In this document: one piece after another, positions 1 to 4,955 of the stretch | Layout of the letters: each line of letters opens with the position of its first letter | Position numbering within the stretch: position 1 is the stretch's first letter | Assembly (NCBI GenBank): GCA_026396975.1 | Contig: JAPLVT010000049.1 | Location: 1 to 5,140 of the forward strand | DNA: 5,140 bases | DNA from: Candidatus Iainarchaeum sp. | GTDB taxonomy: Archaea; Iainarchaeota; Iainarchaeia; Iainarchaeales; GCA-2688035 | Direction: 5' to 3' | Made by a program: the position numbers and the translations under genes | Notes under the pieces: generated by a model | What the model was told of the DNA's origin: nothing | Seen by the model: the letters and a program-made list of their open reading frames with translations, nothing else | Database searches by the model: none

Positions 1-697
1 TCGCGCTGGCGGCGCTGACGCCCTCGAGCTTGGATTTGCTTTCAGCGATCCGATTGCGGACGGAAAGACAATTCAGGAGGCCGACCAGCGGGCACTCGCG
101 AAAAAAATTGACACAGACAAGGATTTTGCCCGGAGAAAAAGGATTAGGGCGCTGGATGAAAAAATCCCGATTAGCTTACTTGTGTATTACAACCTGATTT
201 TCCAGCGCGGCGTGGAAAAATTCTACGCGGACGCGAAAAAAGCCGGCGTTGACGCAGTGCTCGCGGCCGACTGCCCGATTGAAGAGGCGGAAGAACTTCT
301 CGCGGCTGCACGCGAAAGCGTCATTGACCCGGTTTTCATTGTGAGCCCCACGACAACGCGGGAAAGGATGCGGAAAATTCTGCAAAAATGCAAGGGGTAT
401 GTATACTTGGTTTCTGTGTTGGGTGTCACGGGCGCGCGCGCCAGCGTTCAGGAAAGAACAATCGAACTTATTAGGGCAGCGCGAAGAATGACGCGCCTGC
501 CGCTGTGCATTGGTTTCGGGATAAGCAGGCCCGAGCACGCGCAGCAGGTTATTGCCGCTGGCGCGCACGGCGTTATTGTCGGAAGCGCAGTTGTAGATAT
601 CGTGAAACAGAATATTGGAAATGAGGCGAAAATGCTGCGCGAACTGGAAAGTTTCGCGGCGGCAATGAAAAAAGCGGCAGGGGAGCGGCGGAATTAA
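1..697 (+). CDS. trpA: Tryptophan synthase alpha chain (5'-truncated by window edge)
   Basis: This is the alpha subunit of tryptophan synthase, which cleaves indole-3-glycerol phosphate to indole and glyceraldehyde 3-phosphate and passes indole to TrpB. The frame is open from base 2 to the TAA at 695-697 and gives 231 residues. About 40 N-terminal residues are missing compared with the usual length of about 265. Visible family motifs are ADALELG (bases 14-34, with the catalytic Glu) and FSDPIADG (41-64, with the second catalytic Asp). Further on are the YYNLIF segment near 185, GVDAVLAADCPIEE (about 248-289), SVLGVTGAR (about 413-439) forming the phosphate-binding loop, and GFGIS followed by GVIVGSA near the C-terminus. 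The usual Pro of the PFSDP motif is Ala here (FAFSDP). The protein is otherwise ordinary and both catalytic acids are present. The start and the rest of any trp operon lie outside the window. The next gene, a tRNA on the same strand, starts 32 bases after the stop. Confidence 0.96.
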   Translation, partial: RAGGADALELGFAFSDPIADGKTIQEADQRALAKKIDTDKDFARRKRIRALDEKIPISLLVYYNLIFQRGVEKFYADAKKAGVDAVLAADCPIEEAEELLAAARESVIDPVFIVSPTTTRERMRKILQKCKGYVYLVSVLGVTGARASVQERTIELIRAARRMTRLPLCIGFGISRPEHAQQVIAAGAHGVIVGSAVVDIVKQNIGNEAKMLRELESFAAAMKKAAGERRN

Positions 698-701
698 AAA
701 A
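693..701 (+). promoter_or_regulatory. Possible TATA box for the tRNA gene
   Basis: The A/T-only stretch ATTAAAAAA overlaps the trpA stop codon and is centred about 33 bases before the mature tRNA start. An archaeal TATA box here would place transcription start some 5-9 bases upstream of G1, which suits a short 5' leader removed by RNase P. No clear BRE is recognisable, so this is tentative. Confidence 0.3.
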
Positions 702-765
702 CCCTTGCAAAAACAATCATTGCATAAAAGGGCCCTTAGTCCAACGGCAAGATGCGGCCTTCGCA

Positions 766-827
766 GAGCTTTTTCTTTTAACAAAAGAAAAACCTCGGAA
801 AAAGAAAACTCGAAAGAAACTCGAACG
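766..827 (+). other. Archaeal tRNA intron with bulge-helix-bulge splice motif
   Basis: TTCG (760-763) pairs with CGAA (822-825) to give the four-base-pair central helix. It is flanked by three-base bulges CAG (764-766) and CGA (826-828). Cutting after the second base of each bulge removes 766-827 and leaves a seven-base anticodon loop, as expected for the archaeal tRNA splicing endonuclease. The inner helix starts with AG (767-768) against CT (820-821), has a C/A mismatch, then continues as a U/A-rich helix of 770-774 against 814-818. A competing hairpin is also possible: 770-779 pairs perfectly with 783-792 around a three-base loop, extended by GAG (766-768) against CTC (794-796). The intron is too short to code for an endonuclease. 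Confidence 0.88.
806..827 (+). repeat. Tandem 11-base duplication inside the tRNA intron
   Basis: AAACTCGAAAG (806-816) is followed directly by AAACTCGAACG (817-827), with 10 of 11 bases identical. Each copy contains CGAA, the strand that pairs with TTCG of the exon in the splice motif. Only the second copy lies at the right distance from the anticodon stem. Confidence 0.8.
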
Positions 828-883
828 AGGCCGAGACGCGGGTTCAATTCCCGCAGGGTCCAATTCCACAGGGATGCGCTCAA

Positions 884-893
884 GAAAAAATAA
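884..893 (-). terminator. Possible U-rich terminator of the four-gene minus-strand unit
   Basis: Read on the minus strand, an A/T stretch containing T6 (complement of 885-890) lies 11 bases past the stop codon of the DJ-1/PfpI gene. Archaeal termination commonly uses oligo-U runs without a strong hairpin. No clear hairpin precedes it. Confidence 0.35.
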
Positions 894-901
894 TCCGTTT
901 C

Positions 902-1435
902 TTACTCTGCGAGCGCTTCCGCGATTTTTTTTCCGAATTCCTTTGCAGCAGCTGGCCCGCTGCCCGTGATTATCTTTCCGTCGACTGTTACAGGCTGCCC
1001 GGTGTAGCCAGCGCCGTTATCGCGCAGGTTCTGGGCTTCGCTGCTGAAGGCAGTGGCTTTTTTTCCACGCAGCAGCCCGGCGTTCGCGAGAATGCTCGGG
1101 GCAATGCAGATTGCCCCCAGAATTTTTCCCTGCGCAGCGGCTTCTTTCGCGAGATCGTGCGCAGCGGGGTCGTTGAAGAAAACGCTGCTTCCCCCGCCCC
1201 CCACAAAAATTATCGCATCGAAATCGCCAGGGGAAACATCGCTGAGCGCGAGCGATGCGTTTGCTTTTCCACCAAGCATTCCTGTTGCGGACCCGGCTTT
1301 TTTGCTTGCGATTGTGGTGCTTGCGCCTGCCGCTTCGAGAACGGCCTTTGGCTCGAATAGTTCTTCGTCCCGAAAGTTTTGCTGGGCAATTATAAAAAGA
1401 ACTTTTTTCCCGCTGATGTTCGGCAAGCCTGCCAC
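902..1435 (-). CDS. DJ-1/PfpI family protein
   Basis: This 177-residue protein has the class I glutamine-amidotransferase-like fold of the DJ-1/PfpI family, whose members include glyoxalases, deglycases, chaperones and peptidase-like proteins. It has the N-terminal strand KKVLFIIA (10-17), then FRDEELFEP (21-29) with the conserved Glu, DAIIFVGG (73-80), and the nucleophile elbow GAICIAP with Cys110, followed by LANAGLLRGKKATAF. The residue after Cys is Ile, where PfpI peptidases have His, so a PfpI-type Cys-His dyad is unlikely and a DJ-1-like arrangement fits better. No signal peptide or membrane segment is visible, so it is probably cytoplasmic. GTG at 1435 follows the permease TAG directly and in the same frame, with AAGGG six bases upstream. 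A TTG at 1426 has the better ribosome site AGGTGG (1437-1432) and would give 174 residues. The exact substrate cannot be told from the sequence. Confidence 0.88.
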   Translation of the reverse strand: MAGLPNISGKKVLFIIAQQNFRDEELFEPKAVLEAAGASTTIASKKAGSATGMLGGKANASLALSDVSPGDFDAIIFVGGGGSSVFFNDPAAHDLAKEAAAQGKILGAICIAPSILANAGLLRGKKATAFSSEAQNLRDNGAGYTGQPVTVDGKIITGSGPAAAKEFGKKIAEALAE

Positions 1436-2308
1436 CTATTTCCCTTTTAGGATAAGGTCAAAGAGCTGCACTGGCGAGAATTTTTTTCCGTACATCAGCA
1501 CTTCGGCCCTGAAAAGCCTTGATGCCACAAGCACGACAACCGCTGTGCTGATGAGCAGCACCGCGATGCTGAAAAGAGCTTCGTACAATGGCAGCGAGCG
1601 CATAAAAAGCCTTATCATTGCTGTTATCGGCGCTGTAAGCGGGAAAATCGTTAGTATGGACGCGAAAATGTTGTTGCCTTCCTGGACAAGGAACATAGTG
1701 CTTATCGCGGGTATGAGCGCGAAAACCGTGAGAAGGCTGCCTATCTGCTGTGCTTCGCCCCTTGTTTCCGTGAGGGCGCCTATCGCTGCAAGCAGCGACG
1801 CGTACATTAGGTATCCCAGGATAAAGAATGCAAAGTAAAGGATTATTGTTTCAAAAGCAGCAAAAGTGCCTGTTGCTTTTGCGAGAATCTCGGGGGCGAG
1901 CAGCGCGATAGTGAACATTCCCGCGCCGACCCAGAAGAAGAACTGTATTAAGCCGAGCATTGCGAGGCCGAGTATTTTTCCCATGAGCAGTTCCTTGAAA
2001 GAGATTGAGGAGAGAAGAACTTCCATTACCCTGTTTTCTTTTTCCGTTGCTATTCCCTGCAATAGGAAGTTTGCGCTCAGGAATATCGCGAGGCTGAAAA
2101 CCATTGCGATTGTGGACGGGAAAGCGAAGAACCACTGGCTCTGCTGCATCTGCCTGAAATCCATTAGCGTGAATTGCCTGCCTCCGCTTGCCATTATGGC
2201 AGTTAGTATCATCATGCAGATGGGCAGCGCGAAAGCGAAGAACTGGTATTCTTTCCTGCGGAAGTTTGTTTTGAACTCGTGGATTGCAACCTTCATGCTT
2301 TTATCCAT
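1436..2308 (-). CDS. ABC-2 type transporter permease (NatB-like)
   Basis: This is a 290-residue integral membrane subunit of an ABC exporter. I see about six hydrophobic segments, near residues 22-40, 62-86, 112-137, 154-178, 189-208 and 243-264. Between the second and third is ATEKENRVMEVLLSS (87-101) followed by KELLMGKILGL, a hallmark of ABC-2/NatB permeases that lies at the cytoplasmic ATPase contact. Full-size NatB-like permeases carry a large outer domain between the first two helices. Here only about 20 residues separate them, so this is a compact version. ATG at 2308 is preceded by GGAGG at seven bases. ATG at codon 5 is a less favoured alternative. The start overlaps the end of the ATPase gene by 16 bases, which indicates translational coupling and a shared complex. 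The cargo is unknown; lipid, peptide, ion or antibiotic export are all possible for this family. If the partner ATPase is really truncated, this permease would be orphaned. Confidence 0.9.
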   Translation of the reverse strand: MDKSMKVAIHEFKTNFRRKEYQFFAFALPICMMILTAIMASGGRQFTLMDFRQMQQSQWFFAFPSTIAMVFSLAIFLSANFLLQGIATEKENRVMEVLLSSISFKELLMGKILGLAMLGLIQFFFWVGAGMFTIALLAPEILAKATGTFAAFETIILYFAFFILGYLMYASLLAAIGALTETRGEAQQIGSLLTVFALIPAISTMFLVQEGNNIFASILTIFPLTAPITAMIRLFMRSLPLYEALFSIAVLLISTAVVVLVASRLFRAEVLMYGKKFSPVQLFDLILKGK

Positions 2309-2979
2309 TTTTCCGCCTCCACAAGCTGTATGAATATTTGGTTCAGGCTCATCTGCTTTACGTCGAATTTCGTTACTTCAATTCCGGCGCTGACCAGCTG
2401 CCGCAATAGCTGCTGCGGCGTGGTGTCCACGCGCAGGAACAATTCCGCGCTGTTGCTCATTATGTTTCCTTTTTCCACTCCGTTCAGCGGCGGAAGTTTT
2501 CCGCTGAACTCCAAAAAAACGCAGTTGCTCGCGTAGCGAGCCTTTATGTCATTGATGCCGCCGTAAAGCACCCGCCTGCCGCTGTTCACCATCAGTATCC
2601 TGTCGCACAGTTCCTCCACCTCGTTCATGAGGTGAGTGCTGAGAATGATCGTCCTGCCGTGGCTTTTCTGCTCAAGGATCATTTTCTTCACGACTTCCCT
2701 GTTCGCGGGATCCAGGGCCGAGAAGGGCTCGTCGAGCACAAGCAATTTTGGCTCGTGCACCATTGCGCTGCACAATTGCACAAGCTGTTTCATTCCCTTG
2801 CTGAGCATTTTCACTTTCTTGTTTGCGAAAGCGAAAAGGTCCACGCGCTTCAGCAGGCTTACCGCGTTGGCCTTGGCTTTTTCCGGGTCAGCGTCCTTGA
2901 GGGAGGAAAGATACAACAGGTTTTGCATTACCGTAAGCTCTTCGTAAACCCCCCTTTCCTCGGGCAGGTATCCTATCAT
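2293..2979 (-). CDS. ABC transporter ATP-binding protein, N-terminally truncated (no Walker A)
   Basis: This is the ATPase of a NatA-type exporter, but only 228 residues are present against about 300 in the family. The frame opens at IGYLPEERG (2-10), which is the Q-loop region. It continues with the signature LSKGMKQ (59-65), Walker B LLVLDEP with catalytic Glu84, the D-loop SALD (87-90), and the switch His116 in LSTHLMNEVEELCD. After that comes the C-terminal accessory domain typical of NatA-like ATPases. Walker A and the whole first third of the domain are absent, so the product should not bind ATP normally. ATG at 2979 overlaps the glycosidase TGA as ATGA. The frame stays open upstream to a stop near 3068 without an ATG, GTG or TTG, and its nearest codons (TPFGEKTKS) still look ABC-like. 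No ribosome site is visible. The gene is probably a pseudogene fragment, a rearrangement product or an assembly join. Confidence 0.9.
   Translation of the reverse strand: MIGYLPEERGVYEELTVMQNLLYLSSLKDADPEKAKANAVSLLKRVDLFAFANKKVKMLSKGMKQLVQLCSAMVHEPKLLVLDEPFSALDPANREVVKKMILEQKSHGRTIILSTHLMNEVEELCDRILMVNSGRRVLYGGINDIKARYASNCVFLEFSGKLPPLNGVEKGNIMSNSAELFLRVDTTPQQLLRQLVSAGIEVTKFDVKQMSLNQIFIQLVEAEKWIKA
2316..2320 (-). promoter_or_regulatory. Shine-Dalgarno site for the ABC-2 permease
   Basis: GGAGG on the minus strand lies seven bases before the ATG at 2308, inside the 3' end of the ATPase gene. It is the strongest ribosome-binding site in the window and fixes the permease start at codon DKSMK rather than at the internal Met. 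Confidence 0.75.
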
Positions 2980-4079
2980 TGATTTTGTTTTCTCGCCGAA
3001 GGGCGTTCCAGGAAAAAGCCCGCGGTCCAGGAGAAAGGGTGTTCGCTCCTCAAAAACAGGCCCCTAAGGGGCTTTCCGTCTGAGCCGAATACCTCTGTTG
3101 TTGTGCCATTGGCTGCAATCATTTCCGCTACCTTGCGCAGTTCCTTCTTTGCTTCAGACTGCCTGCCAGCCTTCCGCAGGGCTATCGCGTGAAGGCAGCC
3201 GAGCCAGGGCCAGCTGCTCCCGTTGTGGTAATGGTACTCCATCAGCGGCAGCAGTGTTGCTGGAATGCGCCATATCGGATAAAGCGGGTAGTTGGTCTGC
3301 AGCGGCACTTTGTTGAGCTGGTGCTGCTTTATTTTGTTGAGAATCATATTGCCTTGGGCTGCGTCGGCAATGCCCCAATCTATTGCAAGCAAGTTGCCGT
3401 CAGCCGCAAAATAATCGTGTTTCCTGAAATCAACCCAATCGCAGTAATAATTCCCAACCCAGAAAAGCGCGTTGAGCCTTTCCTTTACGCCGGCTGCAGC
3501 AGCCCGAGACTCAGCGCACAAGTCCTTTTTCTCAAGCATTGCGCACAATTCGCCGAACTCGAGCAGCGCCTTGAAGTAACAGCAATTGGTGTACAGAACC
3601 CTGCCGAATTTCAGCACTGTCTCGGCCCAGTTGGCAAAAACGCTTTCCTCAATAAGCAGGTCCTTGCCCCTATCCTTGCTTTTAAGGAACAGCAGCGCCT
3701 TGCGCGCCTGCGGAAGGTTCTGCTCCGCAAATTCAAAATCACCTGTTTCCCTCGCGTAACGCGCCAGCGAGACCACAAAAAGAGCGCTGGCGTCCATGAC
3801 GCTTCCTATCATGAGCTTGTAGCGCGGCTGCAACCGCAGGCTGACCTGGTTCGCGATAGCGCCGTTCTTTCCCTGCAGCGCGGCGAAAAGCCGCAGGTTT
3901 CTTTTCACCTGCTCGAAATCTCCAGCCTTGAGCGCGCCCATTGATGCAAAGAAGCTGTTCCTCGCCCAGTACTGGTTATAGCGCTTGCTGTTCCTTCCCG
4001 CGAGAATGCCCTTGTCGGTATAGCATTTCCTCAAATCGTTAAGCGCGATATCGTAAGCGTTGCTGATAAGCGGTTTCAT
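2976..4079 (-). CDS. (alpha/alpha)6-toroid glycoside hydrolase, amylo-alpha-1,6-glucosidase/GH63/GH100-like
   Basis: This 367-residue protein resembles the short cytoplasmic glycosidases usually named amylo-alpha-1,6-glucosidase or glycogen-debranching enzyme. Such enzymes hydrolyse alpha-glucosidic bonds of oligosaccharides or storage glucan. No signal peptide or membrane helix is visible. Recognisable segments are YNQYWARNSFFAS (34-46), NWAETVLKFGRVLYTN (150-165), PLYPIWRIP (265-273), NGSSWPWLG (286-294), and TTTEVFGSDGKPL (326-338) followed by SEHPFSWTAGFFL (345-357). The family usually has WARD or a similar RD motif where this protein has WARN. The missing Asp41 is the expected catalytic acid. 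Glu329 in TTTEVF is a candidate for the base. The usual C-terminal helix after FSWTAG appears replaced by the short polar tail RPSARKQNQ. TGAGG six bases before ATG 4079 supports the start. It is the first gene of a gapless four-gene run. The exact GH family is uncertain. Confidence 0.78.
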   Translation of the reverse strand: MKPLISNAYDIALNDLRKCYTDKGILAGRNSKRYNQYWARNSFFASMGALKAGDFEQVKRNLRLFAALQGKNGAIANQVSLRLQPRYKLMIGSVMDASALFVVSLARYARETGDFEFAEQNLPQARKALLFLKSKDRGKDLLIEESVFANWAETVLKFGRVLYTNCCYFKALLEFGELCAMLEKKDLCAESRAAAAGVKERLNALFWVGNYYCDWVDFRKHDYFAADGNLLAIDWGIADAAQGNMILNKIKQHQLNKVPLQTNYPLYPIWRIPATLLPLMEYHYHNGSSWPWLGCLHAIALRKAGRQSEAKKELRKVAEMIAANGTTTEVFGSDGKPLRGLFLRSEHPFSWTAGFFLERPSARKQNQ

Positions 4080-4085
4080 CGGCAG

Positions 4086-4090
4086 CCTCA
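4086..4090 (-). promoter_or_regulatory. Shine-Dalgarno site for the glycosidase gene
   Basis: TGAGG on the minus strand ends six bases before the ATG at 4079. It supports that start and a leadered transcript for the minus-strand unit, in contrast to the divergent nnrD. Confidence 0.5.
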
Positions 4091-4111
4091 GTTGAAAAAC
4101 AATGGCAACAA

Positions 4112-4124
4112 CAACTTTTATCCT
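4112..4124. promoter_or_regulatory. Divergent promoter region with a TATA-like box
   Basis: The 65 bases between the glycosidase and nnrD start codons must serve both directions. CTTTTATCC on the plus strand is centred about 27 bases before the nnrD ATG at 4145, the spacing of an archaeal TATA box in front of a leaderless start. Read on the minus strand the same bases give GGATAAAAG. Transcription from it would start near 4093 and leave a short leader carrying the TGAGG site. One box may therefore serve both genes, or each may use a separate weak box. Confidence 0.4.
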
Positions 4125-4144
4125 TTTTGCACTCCAATAATTTC

Positions 4145-4954
4145 ATGCTTTTCAGCGGCAGGAGCAAGAAAACCAGTGCGGCTGACATAAAAGCGCTTGC
4201 GAAACGCGCCCCAAAGAGCCACAAGGGCGAAAACGGCGTTGTTCTCATTATCGCTGGCAGCCCGCAATACCACGGCGCTGCGATTTTCGCGGGCATTACC
4301 GCAAGCAGGATTATTGACCTGGTTTACTTTGTGACAGTGCCTGAGAACCTCATTCACGTGAAAAACGCCTCGCCCGAATTCATAGTGCTGGAATTCAACA
4401 GCATCAACGCTGTTCTGCCGAAGGCAGACGCAGTGCTAATCGGCCCAGGTCTTGAGCAGAGCCAGAGGAACAAAAACCTTATCCACTCGCTACTAACAAA
4501 GTACAAGAAGAAAAAGTTCGTGCTGGACGCGACAGCACTGCGGCTTATTGACCCGCGGTGGCTGCACGCAAACTGCGCTGTAACGCCGCACACGAACGAG
4601 TTCAGGCAATTGTTCAAAATGAAGCCAACCAAAGAAAACGCGTTCGCTGCCGCAAAAAAATTCAAGTGCATCGTGGTACTGAAGGGCCCCACGGATTACA
4701 TCAGCGATGGAAAGCAATTGTTTGAAAACCCTGGCGGAAGCCCGACACTCGCAACAGGCGGCACAGGCGACATCCTCGCAGGCCTGATTGTCGGCTTTGC
4801 CGCAAAAAACCCGCTGCTGCTCGCGGCAAAAGCAGGCTGCTTCCTGAACAAGAGGGCGGGGGAAATGCTGCAAAAGGAAAAAGGCGGAATGTGGAACGCG
4901 CAAGACCTCATGAACAAGCTGCCGGAAGCCAAAAAAAAGATTGAAGAAAGCTGA
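4145..4954 (+). CDS. nnrD: ADP/ATP-dependent NAD(P)H-hydrate dehydratase
   Basis: This is a metabolite-repair enzyme of the ribokinase-like YjeF C-terminal family. It dehydrates damaged NADHX/NADPHX back to NADH/NADPH at the expense of a nucleotide. The 269 residues contain IIAGSPQYHGAAIFAG (35-50), LIGPGLE (98-104), FVLDATAL (125-132), VTPHTNEF (146-153), VVLKGP (177-182), NPGGSP (195-200), and GGTGDILAG (205-213) with the catalytic Asp209. The Gly common in TPHxGEF is Asn here. The N-terminal epimerase domain, often fused in archaea and bacteria, is absent, so NAD(P)HX epimerase would have to be encoded elsewhere. TTG at 4127 would extend the protein by six residues. ATG at 4145 is preferred because it has no ribosome site but lies about 27 bases after a TATA-like box, as in leaderless archaeal genes. 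The gene ends one base from the convergent guaA stop. Confidence 0.94.
   Translation: MLFSGRSKKTSAADIKALAKRAPKSHKGENGVVLIIAGSPQYHGAAIFAGITASRIIDLVYFVTVPENLIHVKNASPEFIVLEFNSINAVLPKADAVLIGPGLEQSQRNKNLIHSLLTKYKKKKFVLDATALRLIDPRWLHANCAVTPHTNEFRQLFKMKPTKENAFAAAKKFKCIVVLKGPTDYISDGKQLFENPGGSPTLATGGTGDILAGLIVGFAAKNPLLLAAKAGCFLNKRAGEMLQKEKGGMWNAQDLMNKLPEAKKKIEES
4931..4938 (-). terminator. Possible oligo-U terminator of guaA
   Basis: Eight consecutive A on the plus strand give T8 on the minus strand, 17 bases beyond the guaA stop and inside the 3' end of nnrD. With one base between the two convergent genes, any guaA terminator must lie inside nnrD. The run also encodes lysines of nnrD, so it may be coincidence. 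Confidence 0.35.
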
Positions 4955-4955
4955 T

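Larger units (their letters stand above)
730..862 (+). tRNA. tRNA-Ala(CGC), interrupted by a 62-nt intron at 37/38
   Basis: The exons are 730-765 and 828-862, giving a 71-nt mature tRNA. The acceptor stem pairs 730-736 with 855-861 in all seven pairs, and 732:859 is the G3:U70 wobble that marks alanine tRNAs. The discriminator is A862 and CCA is not encoded. The D arm is 739-753, with G18G19 at 746-747. The anticodon stem CGGCC (755-759) pairs with GGCCG (829-833). The spliced loop reads TTCGCAA, so the anticodon is CGC (762-764) and reads GCG codons. The variable region is four bases, 834-837. The T stem pairs 838-842 with 850-854 around TTCAATT. The D stem has a C13/A22 mismatch. The position-15/48 pair is A/C, not the usual A/U or G/C. 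The anticodon depends on the splice sites, which the splice motif supports well. A T8 run at 925-932, inside the opposing gene, is a possible transcription stop. Confidence 0.93.

Noticed and set aside
760..762. Reading TTC as the anticodon (tRNA-Glu)
   Set aside because: It would place the anticodon at positions 32-34. Stem pairing, the splice motif and the G3:U70 pair all agree on CGC and alanine.
176..883. Long open frame on the minus strand opposite trpA and the tRNA
   Set aside because: It is antisense to clear trpA sequence and to a structured tRNA, and its translation resembles no known protein. High GC at third positions of trpA codons explains the openness.
925..932. T8 run on the plus strand as a definite tRNA terminator
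   Set aside because: It lies 62 bases past the tRNA and inside the opposing gene, where it encodes lysines. It is possible but not distinguishable from codon use.
1053..1838. 261-codon plus-strand open frame across the DJ-1 and permease genes
   Set aside because: It is a shadow of two well-recognised minus-strand genes, spans their boundary, and has low-complexity Ser/Ala/Pro-rich translation.
3007..3036. Imperfect direct repeat (TCCAGGAAAAA / TCCAGGAGAAA) as target-site duplication of a mobile element
   Set aside because: The copies are 19 bases apart with ordinary glycosidase codons between them. No inverted repeats or transposase sequence are present, so at most it is microhomology near the suspected join.
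3060..3071. Palindromic GCCCCTAAGGGG-type sequence that could be a hairpin terminator or operator
   Set aside because: It lies inside the glycosidase codons for the GKPLRG segment, which is conserved protein sequence, and no T-run follows.
3189..3944. 251-codon plus-strand open frame opposite the glycosidase
   Set aside because: The minus-strand frame carries conserved glycosidase motifs over the same span. This frame shows no recognisable domain or ribosome site.
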